This document shows positions 1 through 9,081 of a stretch of 64,000 nucleotides of DNA, one piece after another. The notes beneath the pieces were generated by a model. The model was not told the DNA's origin, ran no database searches, and was given only the letters and a program-made list of their open reading frames with translations. Position 1 is the stretch's first letter. The number at the start of each line of letters is the position of its first letter. This DNA is from Filibacter tadaridae (GTDB lineage Bacteria > Bacillota > Bacilli > Bacillales_A > Planococcaceae): positions 1 to 64,000 of the forward strand of contig NZ_UXAV01000020.1 in NCBI RefSeq assembly GCF_900609045.1. The letters run 5' to 3'. The position numbers were made by a program, and so were the translations under genes.

Positions 1-588
1 CGTGCGTTTTCCATTAACAATCCATCCCTCATGTACAGCTGCTATCTTTTCTTCGCGCCCGCGCGTTCTGCCTTTTTGCCTTTTTACATAGAGCCCATCT
101 ACTTCCACAAAAAGAACGCGCCTCATCGGAGTAACGGAGGGGCCGGGTATGACTTCGGTCTGTAAAAGATGTTGTCTAATTGCTTCATGGCTAATGACGG
201 AGTACCCCAGAAGCTTTTCTAGCGTACTAGATGCATGGCGATAAGAGGAGCCTTCAACCGCTAGCTCCATCGCCATTTCCTGTACGAGGGGACTCAACCC
301 TTTTGCCCCGTCAAACTGTAAATATTGATCCAATAAATAAATATACTTTCCGTTCTGCCGATCATAATAATAATTTCTAGTAATTTTAATGGAGCCAAAT
401 AAAGCATCCATCGTCATGGGGCGTTTATCTTTCAGTTGAAATCGAGTTTTATCTCGACTTTCCGCTAGTTGTTGATCCAGTTCCGTTAGGAGCTGTTGAA
501 ATACGTTCGCAAACGTTTGTTGAAGTGTTCGAAATAAATCTGTCTCAATTTCTTTTAATGTAGGTAACTTTATGTTATTTTTAGGCAT
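1..588 (-). CDS. ISLre2-family transposase, N-terminal part (cut by window edge)
   Basis: An open frame runs from an ATG at 588 leftward to the edge without a stop, giving about 196 residues. It reads MPKNNIKLPTLKEIE and later GSIKITRNYYYDRQNGK, YLLDQYLQFDG and FVEVDGLYVKRQKGR, the pattern I associate with the ISLre2 (UPF0236) transposase family, whose members are usually around 400-480 residues. The Asp of VEVDGLY fits the expected catalytic position. A ribosome site AAGGAG lies about 13 bases before the ATG. No frameshift is visible in the part shown, so it may be intact beyond the window. Family call is by motif memory only. Confidence 0.78.
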   Translation of the reverse strand, partial: MPKNNIKLPTLKEIETDLFRTLQQTFANVFQQLLTELDQQLAESRDKTRFQLKDKRPMTMDALFGSIKITRNYYYDRQNGKYIYLLDQYLQFDGAKGLSPLVQEMAMELAVEGSSYRHASSTLEKLLGYSVISHEAIRQHLLQTEVIPGPSVTPMRRVLFVEVDGLYVKRQKGRTRGREEKIAAVHEGWIVNGKRT

Positions 589-590
589 GT

Positions 591-655
591 GGGTTCTCTT
601 TCTCCTTAGTGTTTGTGTGCAAACTTCACTATACAAGAAGAGAGCCCCTTTTTCA
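591..655 (+). terminator. Hairpin upstream of the ISLre2 transposase, reading outward
   Basis: Arms 591-600 and 638-647 pair in 9 of 10 positions and are followed by CCTTTTTC on the plus strand. Such a hairpin at an IS end can stop transcription or hide the transposase ribosome site on the minus strand. Activity is inferred. Confidence 0.4.
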
Positions 656-688
656 TGCCTTTAAACCTACCGCGCTATCGCTTACTTT

Positions 689-741
689 CCGCTCCCTGCA
701 AGTTGGAATCCAAAACCGGGATTCCAACTTGCAGGGAGCGG
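689..741. repeat. Perfect palindrome with 23-bp arms at the IS/IS junction
   Basis: Arms 689-711 and 719-741 are exact reverse complements around a 7-base spacer (AAAACCG). The element lies between the ISLre2 5' region and the truncated istA frame. It could be two abutted copies of one IS end, a terminator-like hairpin, or an unrelated palindromic element. There is no T-run after either arm. Confidence 0.9.
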
Positions 742-1347
742 TTACTATTTATTCACCCACAAACATTTTACTCATACCGCTTTGCATCCAACCGTTACTC
801 AGTTCCGTTAGGAACTTATGGAGTATTACCAGAGAATCAGGTTGTTTTAGACATACAAGGCGAGCAACAAGATAAGTTAATCATTCGTAAGCAGTCAAAT
901 GGTGAAGTATTGGCAGAACACCAAATTAGTAGCGAAAAAGGGAAGCTTATTCAAAATCGTAATCATACCCGAGACCGTTCTAAAGGAATTGAAGAGTTAA
1001 AGAAAAGCGTCATTTCACATTTTAAAGAACAAGAAGACGCATCGATATATGTGGACGAAATTTGTAGGACATACGTGCGTTATCGCCGGGATCAATTAAC
1101 AATTCTTCTAAGAGTGATTAAAGAAGAAACCGAATGGATTGACCCAGCACTTCAAAAATGTATACGTGAAAAACTATACAGTGCGAATGACTTTAGAGAC
1201 ATAGTGTATTACTTGAAGCAATCGAATCTAGAGGAACCAGCCCAGCTCCATGAGCAACAGCAAGTCCCAATGACTCCAACGAATATTCAAGTAGAAACAC
1301 GCCCCTTAGAAACTTATACACGAATTCTAGGAGGAAATGTCTCATGA
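742..1347 (+). pseudogene. istA: IS21 transposase IstA, C-terminal fragment
   Basis: The frame ending at 1347 contains ASNRYSVPLGTYG followed by EKGKLIQNRNHTRDRSKGIEE, which matches the C-terminal region of IS21 IstA transposases after the DDE integrase core. Only about 200 residues are recognisable. The helix-turn-helix, the DDE catalytic residues and the start codon are absent, so this is a relic. Residues encoded upstream of about 750 belong to ISLre2-side sequence and do not look like IstA. The last 4 bases overlap the istB start (ATGA), the usual coupling in IS21 elements. Confidence 0.8.
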
Positions 1348-2090
1348 ATAAAACCGTGAAAGACTTACAGAATCACTTTCGGCAGCTACGGCTATCAGAA
1401 ACAGCAGAGGAGCTCCCGCAGCTCCTTCGCGAGGCTGAAAAAGAGTCTTGGACCTACTTAGAATTTTTGGAAGCCATCACATCATTTGAGCTAGGTAAAC
1501 GCGAGTTGAAAAGTATAGAACGTCGCATTAAATGGGCGCGCTTCCCCTATATTAAGACGCTACAAGAATTTCAAGTAGAGGAGCAAACAGCCCTCACATC
1601 TCGTCAACTGACACAGTTACAAGAGTTTAGCTGGTTAGAGCAGCAATACAATTTAATCTTATTAGGACCACCTGGTGTCGGTAAAACGTTTCTAGCCATA
1701 GGGCTAGGCCTGGAAGCTATTCATAAAGGATTCCAAGTGTATTTTGTGACAATGGGTGAATTAATTCAGCTACTGAAAACCCAAGAATTTGCGCATAAAT
1801 CGCAGGTGCAAATGAAACGACTCCAAGCGTCTGATTTGGTGATTATTGATGATTTGATGTATATGGCGATGGATCAGCGTGAAGCAAATCTATTCTTCCA
1901 ACTCATCAATCATCTGTATGAACGAAGTTCCATTATTCTAACGTCGAATAAGAGCCCAGAACAATGGACGGAATTAATGGGAGATCAAGGGGTTATGACA
2001 GCCATTCTAGATCGACTGTTACATCGTGTCGAAGTGATTCATATGAATAGTGATAGTTATCGTATGAAAAATAGGCAGCATATATTTTAA
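1344..2090 (+). CDS. istB: IS21-family helper ATPase IstB
   Basis: A 248-residue AAA+ ATPase that in IS21 elements assists the IstA transposase by selecting and remodelling target DNA. The sequence shows Walker A GPPGVGKT at residues 108-115 and Walker B LVIIDDL near residue 177, followed by the SSIILTSNKSPEQW segment typical of IstB/DnaC-like proteins. Length is normal for the family and the frame is intact. It overlaps the end of the istA fragment by 4 bases. Without a full IstA it is probably a passenger, unless another IS21 copy supplies the transposase. Confidence 0.92.
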   Translation: MNKTVKDLQNHFRQLRLSETAEELPQLLREAEKESWTYLEFLEAITSFELGKRELKSIERRIKWARFPYIKTLQEFQVEEQTALTSRQLTQLQEFSWLEQQYNLILLGPPGVGKTFLAIGLGLEAIHKGFQVYFVTMGELIQLLKTQEFAHKSQVQMKRLQASDLVIIDDLMYMAMDQREANLFFQLINHLYERSSIILTSNKSPEQWTELMGDQGVMTAILDRLLHRVEVIHMNSDSYRMKNRQHIF

Positions 2091-2175
2091 GCAAAAGTGT
2101 TCATTTCAAACGAGCAGAAACTGTTCAATTTAACTTGACGGTTACAACAATGCGGTATGTGCTGGATTAACAACC

Positions 2176-2268
2176 TTACACCGAGCCTCGCATGAGTCCC
2201 AAGCCAGGAAACCAGCAACACGTGCTGGCTTGCCCCGCCAAGGCTATCATGCCCGTCACTCGGTGTAA
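2176..2268. repeat. 93-bp G+C-richer palindromic element
   Basis: Ten-base perfect inverted repeats TTACACCGAG (2176-2185) and CTCGGTGTAA (2259-2268) enclose a second hairpin, CCAGCA-N5-TGCTGG, with AAGCCAG and CTGGCTT around it. It lies between the istB stop and the IS21 end. No reading frame is evident. It may be a folded RNA or a small non-autonomous insertion. Confidence 0.7.
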
Positions 2269-2372
2269 ACTTGTGAATTTAAGTATCGGTAGCCTCCCCA
2301 GTCATTGTGTATCCTGTATCTAAGCTTCCCATGCAGGGTGTAAATGATTATAGAAGGGGAATGGTAGACTAC

Positions 2373-2433
2373 TTGTCATTCGCTGGTATATTTGTTGTCA
2401 TTCGATGGTAAAAGACTTGTCAGTGGTGGTACA
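2373..2433. repeat. IS21-type right-end repeats
   Basis: Three related units start at 2373, 2395 and 2417: TTGTCATTCGCTGGTA, TTGTCATTCGATGGTA and TTGTCAGTGGTGGTA, spaced 22 bp apart. Multiple short repeats at the ends are typical of IS21 elements and are binding sites for IstA. From here to 2744 I see only the terminator at 2571-2613. Confidence 0.75.
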
Positions 2434-2570
2434 TTTCATTGGCTGTAATCAATCAACCAAGAAAAAACATTTACAACGAATAATGGATTTATAGTCTTCA
2501 GCCAAAACTTTAGTAATTAAAAATGAATTACTTTGCGATTTCTAATTTAAAGTAAATTCTCCCACTTAAC

Positions 2571-2613
2571 AAATACAATACCATTGCCGAGCAGTGGCAA
2601 TGATATTGTATTT
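2571..2613 (-). terminator. Hairpin after the STAND gene
   Basis: Arms 2571-2588 and 2596-2613 pair in 17 of 18 positions around a 7-base loop. It lies about 130 bases past the stop of the minus-strand gene ending at 2745. The T-rich arm ends give it terminator character. Confidence 0.6.
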
Positions 2614-2744
2614 GTGTCCTAGATAAATTATAACTACTTAAGATAAAGCATTGCGTAACGAGACCAAATATATTTCACTAAATCAAATAACCATTCAAAA
2701 TTCAAAAAGGCTACCAATATTAATATCTACTTGTTTTTCAAAAA

Positions 2745-5700
2745 TTAAAATTTCCCATTACTATCCACATCATAAATTAATGACTCCTTTAAAAACCACT
2801 TTAGAATTTTATACGTTTTATTCCAATCAATACAAACTTCATATTGTTGAAGAAATCTTGGAATATTACCAATTAATAAATGCCAATTCCCAATGTATTC
2901 TTTATCTGATACTCTAGCAAACATTGCATTGTGTATTATCATCATGTGGTGGATTCTGATCTCCTCCACTTTGTAAAGAGAGTATATATCTACTAGGGGT
3001 AAACAGGAATGCCATCCATCTGGATACCTTGATACTTCAAGATATCCGATTTGATTATCATTAATATACTTTTTATCCTCTTCATGTATACATCCATATT
3101 TAAACGGGGTATACTCCTTTTCTTCTTCTTTTGCTTTTTCCAGGATATCTATTCCTTTTTCAATGACTTTTTTCTCGATCTTTTTATCGTCAATCGCCCC
3201 TAATATTCTGTAGCCGTTGTAATTTATAGAATCGAGAATACGATTACAGTGCTTGCTTTGCAATGGATTTTGAATATCTCCGTATTCAATAGTTTTCCCA
3301 TAATCATGATATGAAAGCAGTTTATAAACTCTGTAATCAATGTGTTTAACATCAAGGCAATTTATTTTCTCAGGTGCTAAATCGAATATATCTACAGGGA
3401 AATCACTCCTATTAAATGCACCTATTTGATCCAATTTATTTATTATAAAATTGTCTTTCATATTTATATAGCTTCCAAGCAAATGTCTAATCCCTTTTTC
3501 ACTTTGATCCATCACTTTTCTTAATATATCAATCGATTTTAACTCTTCTAAAAAACCATGTTCCTCAAACACGCTTAATGCAGTATCTAGTGTATATACA
3601 CTATAATCTTTTCGGTTATAATACATTGTCCATACACGATTAATTGAATAAATATCAATCTGTCTCTTTTCATGGTTTACTAACCTTAAAAAAGATTGCG
3701 CATATTCTACCGTTTCAAAAGATCCTTTGGAAGCACTTTCTCTTATTATCTCGTCCAAAGATTTACCATAAAAGAAATTTTTATCTCCTAATTTCCCCAT
3801 TTCATTAAGTTGATATTTGGCAGATATTAATATTCTTGCTGACCACATACTTCTTATACCGTACTTCTCAACGATTTTACTTAATTGGTATTCTGCTATG
3901 CTTTTATCGTTTTTCAGGTATTCATCCAGTAATTCAAAATAAATATCCTCTTGGTCCTGATTAATCCAAACATTAACCATATGTCTTATTAAGATATCTT
4001 GCTTCTCAAATTCGGTTATACCACTATCTTCCAACCTTTCTAATGTCTCTTTGTAATTCGGTTTGTTTTCCCGTATTTCAAAGTAATGTTGTTCATCATA
4101 AACTGCTTCATATAGTGTTTCTATTTGATTTGAATCATACATTCTATCTGTCAAATACCTTTTATATGGTCCCTCCTCCTGTAACTTTAATAGAATGAGA
4201 GTATTCCATAAAACACCCGTACTAAATATCTCTTCCTCTATAATTACATGATCATTCATATATAGAAGAATCTGATACACCAAACCGTCATTTCCAATTA
4301 AATCATTACGATTAACCATTTGACAGATTAAGGAAAATGAATAATATTGATATAAATCAAGTACTCCTTCCCGATGCTCTAATAACCTCTGTAGCTGGTT
4401 ATATAATGAGGTTACTGAATTGTAATCTAAAGTCCTTTCAAGTAAATCTGAAAAACTTCCAACATCGCTATACATCAATAATATGTCTTTGTAGAAATTT
4501 TCGCTAAGGTCAAATGAAGACAATCTTGACATGAAATTTACAGTTCCACTTAACAAACTATCCTGTACAAACTGATTTATTCTATCTTCTAACTCTGGAT
4601 AATTTTTAATTTCATGCCTCAAGTAGGTGTTAAAACTATCATGAATTAACGAAATTCTATTCAGTGTTCTTTTAAACAAATATGGATGTGTTTCTACAAA
4701 TTCCATAATGGCGCCTACTAGGAAGGATTCTTCAAGAATAATTTTAATCTCAGATTCTGTGAAAAAACTATTGTTTGTTGCAAAAATAGATAATAATGAT
4801 TTTGGTTTAACTAGATCAAGCAGTAGGCCATAATATTGATTTAAACTTTCAATTTCCAGAGTAACATTTATTTCCTTATGTATTTTATAATGTTCAGCAA
4901 CAAAGTAGGTAATTATAGGATAACCATCGGTAACATTATAAATTTCTCTTACAACTCGATATTCATAGATATTGTAAGCCATCGCTAAATATAATTCGGT
5001 TTCTTCAAAACTCCAATTTTCCAACTCCATCTTTCCCCAATTAACTTTAGCTAAAAGTGGTCTCGACAAAACAACTATAGGGGCATTTGCCAGTGAATTA
5101 ATGAAGTCTATATATAAATCAAGTTCCTTTGGATTGTAATTTTCTACATGATCAAGACCATCAATTATCAGTATCCTTTTTTGCCTAACAATTTCTTGAA
5201 TTAACTCTGCGGTAGTATAACTCTTTGGAGAGTTGAAAATTGCTACTGCTATATCATCTAAAAATGCATCAAATTGTAACCGTTTCATAAGTCGTTCGTC
5301 TTGAGATCCAGTCCAGAATCTATAAACTACTGCGTTATCATATTTTTGAATCAACTCTTTAACATAATGACTCTTACCTACGCCAGGCTTACCACCTATC
5401 CATAAAATACCTGTTTCTATACTTTCTATCGGCTCACGTATTAATATTGTTTTGTCACTTAAGTCTAGAGACATTCTGATCACTTTTGGCAGATCCCCTA
5501 CCATAATCATAAAGTTCGAAGAAGTTGTTAATGAGAAGGCATACTGAATGATCTGAACCTCCCTACTTTCAGTACTAAACATCTCATCAAGTAGATTTTG
5601 TACTTCACTAGGAGTAAGTGGGATTATTACTATTTCATTTATTATTATTGCTGGTAAACCCAAAAATTCTGAGTCTGTAATAATCTGGTCAGTATTAATT

Positions 5701-5987
5701 ATTACAATATTATTTTCGTGTTGATTGTAAACATTTGAGCTTCCTTTGATTCGAAAACTATCTTTACTTATAGAAATGTCATCCAATGAAGTTCCGGGGT
5801 AGTTTTTTACCTGAATTCTATAATTCTTATTGGACTCTAGGTATAAATCATCAAAGTTTCCAGTAGTAATTGCTTCCGATTCAATTTTTTTGATTTTCCT
5901 TTCAACATCCATCTTTGCTACGAACAATGTGAATATGTAGTGTTGATATGTGTAACCTTTGAGTGCATTACGTGCAGCTTGACCCAT
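2745..5987 (-). CDS. Putative antiphage STAND/NACHT-like NTPase with N-terminal nuclease domain
   Basis: A 1080-residue three-part protein. Residues about 10-130 look like a PD-(D/E)XK nuclease of the DUF4297/Cap4 kind: GYTYQ at 11-15, acidic residues near 36-47 (IESEA, FDD) and IQVKN at 58-62. Residues about 190-400 form a P-loop NTPase with Walker A GGKPGVGKS (198-206) and Walker B LIIDGLDHVE (273-282), then a STAND-like DGYPIITYF. The remaining 650 residues are helical, Leu/Ile-rich and repeat-like, as expected for a sensor. Nuclease-STAND-sensor proteins of this design (Avs and bNACHT groups) recognise phage proteins and then degrade DNA; that role is inferred here. The gene is visibly A+T-rich compared with the housekeeping genes. 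The start has a strong GGAGG six bases upstream. It is transcribed apart from the helicase operon. Confidence 0.72.
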   Translation of the reverse strand: MGQAARNALKGYTYQHYIFTLFVAKMDVERKIKKIESEAITTGNFDDLYLESNKNYRIQVKNYPGTSLDDISISKDSFRIKGSSNVYNQHENNIVIINTDQIITDSEFLGLPAIIINEIVIIPLTPSEVQNLLDEMFSTESREVQIIQYAFSLTTSSNFMIMVGDLPKVIRMSLDLSDKTILIREPIESIETGILWIGGKPGVGKSHYVKELIQKYDNAVVYRFWTGSQDERLMKRLQFDAFLDDIAVAIFNSPKSYTTAELIQEIVRQKRILIIDGLDHVENYNPKELDLYIDFINSLANAPIVVLSRPLLAKVNWGKMELENWSFEETELYLAMAYNIYEYRVVREIYNVTDGYPIITYFVAEHYKIHKEINVTLEIESLNQYYGLLLDLVKPKSLLSIFATNNSFFTESEIKIILEESFLVGAIMEFVETHPYLFKRTLNRISLIHDSFNTYLRHEIKNYPELEDRINQFVQDSLLSGTVNFMSRLSSFDLSENFYKDILLMYSDVGSFSDLLERTLDYNSVTSLYNQLQRLLEHREGVLDLYQYYSFSLICQMVNRNDLIGNDGLVYQILLYMNDHVIIEEEIFSTGVLWNTLILLKLQEEGPYKRYLTDRMYDSNQIETLYEAVYDEQHYFEIRENKPNYKETLERLEDSGITEFEKQDILIRHMVNVWINQDQEDIYFELLDEYLKNDKSIAEYQLSKIVEKYGIRSMWSARILISAKYQLNEMGKLGDKNFFYGKSLDEIIRESASKGSFETVEYAQSFLRLVNHEKRQIDIYSINRVWTMYYNRKDYSVYTLDTALSVFEEHGFLEELKSIDILRKVMDQSEKGIRHLLGSYINMKDNFIINKLDQIGAFNRSDFPVDIFDLAPEKINCLDVKHIDYRVYKLLSYHDYGKTIEYGDIQNPLQSKHCNRILDSINYNGYRILGAIDDKKIEKKVIEKGIDILEKAKEEEKEYTPFKYGCIHEEDKKYINDNQIGYLEVSRYPDGWHSCLPLVDIYSLYKVEEIRIHHMMIIHNAMFARVSDKEYIGNWHLLIGNIPRFLQQYEVCIDWNKTYKILKWFLKESLIYDVDSNGKF

Positions 5988-6095
5988 AACATCCCTCCTT
6001 TGTCTCTCATCAATACTATATTAACCCTTATAGTATCTATACTTTTATTAACTATCTACGTGTCAAATAATAAAGTTATTAAAACAATACACTTC

Positions 6096-6140
6096 AAAAA
6101 AACCTCACTTACTTGTGATACAGTTCCCCATATCACAAGT
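6096..6140 (-). terminator. Possible terminator of the helicase operon
   Basis: Perfect 10-bp arms ACTTGTGATA (6111-6120) and TATCACAAGT (6131-6140). On the minus strand seven T residues (6102-6096) follow, but 8 bases beyond the stem, so termination may be weak. The palindrome could instead be an operator for the STAND gene. Confidence 0.45.
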
Positions 6141-6152
6141 AGATTCACCTAA

Positions 6153-9047
6153 TCATTCATCAATCAAATAATGATAAAGCTTCCCCTCCACAGCCTGTTC
6201 CATTGCCATATTCATATGAACAACAGGAAGGTCTTTCCCATTCTTATCAGTCATTCTGTCTTCTTCAACACTGGATTTGTCAGGGTACCCTTGTCCTAAA
6301 TAATAGAAATCGGTTCCCTCGTCGTCATCTTTTTTTACGAAGATATGAATATCGATATTATTATCGTCTGAATGAATGATTTTCTGAACTTCCTGCGACC
6401 TCAATGATCGATTACTTCTTGTGTACCACTTAAGTAGCTCCGGATTGAGGAGTTCATCGCCGTAATTAACGCTGGATTCAACTTCTTCATTCTTATGGTA
6501 AGTAATGAAGATGGGACATGTGTTGTGCTTCGGCTTATATCCATACATCGTTGAACTTTCATCTGCATTCCAATTCAAAAGCTTACAAGCATCTTTTCTG
6601 GAGTACTTTTCATATAGAGTAAGGGGCCGGCTGCATTCATATAGCTCCGATTTTGATTTTGCACTATGAATAATGTCTTGAACCAGCTTTCCGAAGTAAG
6701 GATTGCTTGTTAATCCTTCGCGAATTAATTCATTCAGCGTGTAATTTCCACTTTCATCTACAGTGACTAGTGGTTTTCCACCATATTTACTTTGGACACT
6801 TGTTGTGAAGAAGGATAAGTATAACAATCGATTCACTGAGTCCATTGTTGCTACATCTGTCCGACAATTATTTGCAGTTAGCAAGCTCAAATAGGCATCG
6901 TAATGAATCTTTTCCTGTTGCAACAATTGTTCGAGCAATAGTATTTCATGCAGGCGTTTTCCATTCAATACTTCTAACGAAAGCATTGTTAATACCTTGT
7001 CTTCATAGTCCTTCACGGTAGGTACTTCTTCTTTCATCTTCAATAGAAACTGGTAATAGTTTGTATGTTTCTCCACAATGACTACAGGATCGATGGAATG
7101 ATTCGTCACAAAATCGTATAAGTACGGAACCCGGCCAATTTTATTTTTCAATTCTACATAGGCATCCCGTAAAACTTTCAGTGCCGTCAAATTACTATCA
7201 TTGATCGAACTAAAAATCCGTTTTTTAGCAATCTCTTCGAAGTTAACGGTTGATACGCCCTTAATGTAGCTTGTATCCTTTGTTCGGCGACGTACATTAT
7301 CTTTGTTTTGGGATTTGTCACCTGAGAGTGCAACCGGGATTAAATAATTGTTTTTGTAGTTACCGATAAAGTCGATAATCGTCACGTAGTTTTTCGAATT
7401 ATGCTTACGTAATCCACGTCCAAGCTGTTGAATGAATATAATACTCGATTGAGTTTGTCTCAACATCACCACTTGATTTATGCTCGGAATATCAATTCCT
7501 TCATTAAAAATATCTACCGTTAAAATATAATCAAGGAATCCATTTTCCAATTGGGTTATCCTACGTTCCCTTTCTTCTGGCGAATCATCACCTGTTAATG
7601 CAACGGTTCTAAATCCCTTCTTGTTTAGCGCAATAGATAACTCTCTTGCTTCAGCTTTCCGGCTGCAGAACATTAATCCTTTTACTTTCTCACCCGAAAA
7701 ACCATAGTAATTAATCTTCTCGATAATGTGGTTTACACGTTTGTCAGTGACAAGTTTTGTAAAAACGGCTGTATCATCGACTGATTCTCCATCTAACTCA
7801 AGATCGGTTACTCCAAAATAATGAAATGGACAAAGCATATCCTCTTCAAGTGCTTCCTGTAGCCTAATTTCATAGGCAATATTGTAATCAAACAGGGAGT
7901 AGATATTAAATTCATCTGTCCGCTCCGGTGTGGCTGTCATTCCCATTAGAAATTGCGGTTTAAAGTAATTAATGACTCGCTGATAAGAAGCGGCCCCCGC
8001 CTTATGTACTTCATCAATTAGAATATAATCAAAGTCTCTCGGATCAAATTGATTTAAGTTTTCTTGTTTTGACAGCGTTTGAATACTTGCAAAAAGATAT
8101 TTCTTATCCAATTGCTTGCTAGCACCTACATATAATCCGAACTCTTCGTCGATTCCACCCAAAATTCTATGAAAATCCTCTTTTGCTTTGTTTAATATTT
8201 GCTCCCGGTGAACAATAAATAGCATCCTCTTAGGCGCAAAACTTCTAACATCAAATGCAGACAAATATGTTTTACCGGTGCCTGTTGCAGAAATAACTAG
8301 CCCTTTATCATTTCCCTCATCACGGACCGCCCGTATTTGCAGCAAAGCGGCTTTTTGCATTGCATTTGGAACTATCTTCATCGATTCCTCGATAGCATTC
8401 GGATTATAATTGGCTGGCATCTCTACCACTTGCTCAGCAAGTTTTCTATCTGCATTTTTTAAGTACTCAATTTCGTAATCCTCTATCCACTTTCCGGTTA
8501 ATAAATCTGCGTCTTCCCAAACATCCTCAAATTGATTTTTAAAATGATGAACAATATCACCATTCTCATGGGATGTTAATTTCACATTCCACTCATAATT
8601 CACTTTCAATGCATGGGCGGTTAGATTGGAACTACCCACAATTAAAGAGTAGTGCGTTTTGTGTTTAAAAATATAGCCTTTGGAATGGAAACCTTTTAAC
8701 TGTGTTAACCTTACTTCCACGTTCGTCAATTTCATGAGTTCCCTAAATACTTTGGGTTGATTAAAATATAAATAGGTAGATGTTAATATTCGTCCCGTAA
8801 CCCCCTTTTCTTTAAGATCTAAAAATAATGACTTCATTGTTGCTAGGCCGCTTTCCGTAACAAACGCTACTGAAAAGATAAAGTCTTCACTAGTTTCAAG
8901 TTCTTCCTGTATTGTATTTAACACGTTGATACTTTTCTTTGCATTATTAATTAATAACTCTGGTTTGAAGCTACCTATACTGCTCTGATTTTTGTTCACA
9001 AAGCCTTCTTGTAGTGAAGAATTTAAATTCCGTAAAAAGCTTTCCAT
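6153..9047 (-). CDS. PLD-domain SF2 helicase with DUF3427-type C-terminus
   Basis: A 964-residue protein. Residues about 25-160 form a phospholipase D-like nuclease domain with HSKGYIF (121-127) and GSSNLT (138-143). A superfamily 2 helicase follows: Walker A ATGTGKT (254-260), DEVH (345-348), the MTATPER segment and motif VI QQLGRGLRKH. The C-terminal third resembles DUF3427. Proteins of this design occur scattered in bacterial accessory regions and are suspected of DNA restriction or repair; no biochemical role is claimed. The gene starts 34 bases after the NUDIX gene, forming a two-gene operon. The ribosome site is weak, which suggests translation tied to the upstream gene. Confidence 0.82.
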   Translation of the reverse strand: MESFLRNLNSSLQEGFVNKNQSSIGSFKPELLINNAKKSINVLNTIQEELETSEDFIFSVAFVTESGLATMKSLFLDLKEKGVTGRILTSTYLYFNQPKVFRELMKLTNVEVRLTQLKGFHSKGYIFKHKTHYSLIVGSSNLTAHALKVNYEWNVKLTSHENGDIVHHFKNQFEDVWEDADLLTGKWIEDYEIEYLKNADRKLAEQVVEMPANYNPNAIEESMKIVPNAMQKAALLQIRAVRDEGNDKGLVISATGTGKTYLSAFDVRSFAPKRMLFIVHREQILNKAKEDFHRILGGIDEEFGLYVGASKQLDKKYLFASIQTLSKQENLNQFDPRDFDYILIDEVHKAGAASYQRVINYFKPQFLMGMTATPERTDEFNIYSLFDYNIAYEIRLQEALEEDMLCPFHYFGVTDLELDGESVDDTAVFTKLVTDKRVNHIIEKINYYGFSGEKVKGLMFCSRKAEARELSIALNKKGFRTVALTGDDSPEERERRITQLENGFLDYILTVDIFNEGIDIPSINQVVMLRQTQSSIIFIQQLGRGLRKHNSKNYVTIIDFIGNYKNNYLIPVALSGDKSQNKDNVRRRTKDTSYIKGVSTVNFEEIAKKRIFSSINDSNLTALKVLRDAYVELKNKIGRVPYLYDFVTNHSIDPVVIVEKHTNYYQFLLKMKEEVPTVKDYEDKVLTMLSLEVLNGKRLHEILLLEQLLQQEKIHYDAYLSLLTANNCRTDVATMDSVNRLLYLSFFTTSVQSKYGGKPLVTVDESGNYTLNELIREGLTSNPYFGKLVQDIIHSAKSKSELYECSRPLTLYEKYSRKDACKLLNWNADESSTMYGYKPKHNTCPIFITYHKNEEVESSVNYGDELLNPELLKWYTRSNRSLRSQEVQKIIHSDDNNIDIHIFVKKDDDEGTDFYYLGQGYPDKSSVEEDRMTDKNGKDLPVVHMNMAMEQAVEGKLYHYLIDE

Positions 9048-9081
9048 TTAATCACCGCGTTCCCATACTATTTTTAATTCT

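Larger units (their letters stand above)
742..2433 (+). mobile_element. IS21-family remnant, left part missing
   Basis: The segment carries the 3' part of istA, a complete istB and right-end repeats of the IS21 type. The left end, the istA start and its catalytic core are missing, replaced at the palindrome by ISLre2-side sequence. IstA is required for transposition, so the element should be immobile by itself. The exact right end near 2433 is inferred from the last TTGTCA...GGTA repeat. Confidence 0.75.

Noticed and set aside
5940-6152. 70-residue plus-strand frame upstream of the STAND gene
   Set aside because: It overlaps the STAND gene start and the terminator, has no ribosome site and no recognisable composition.
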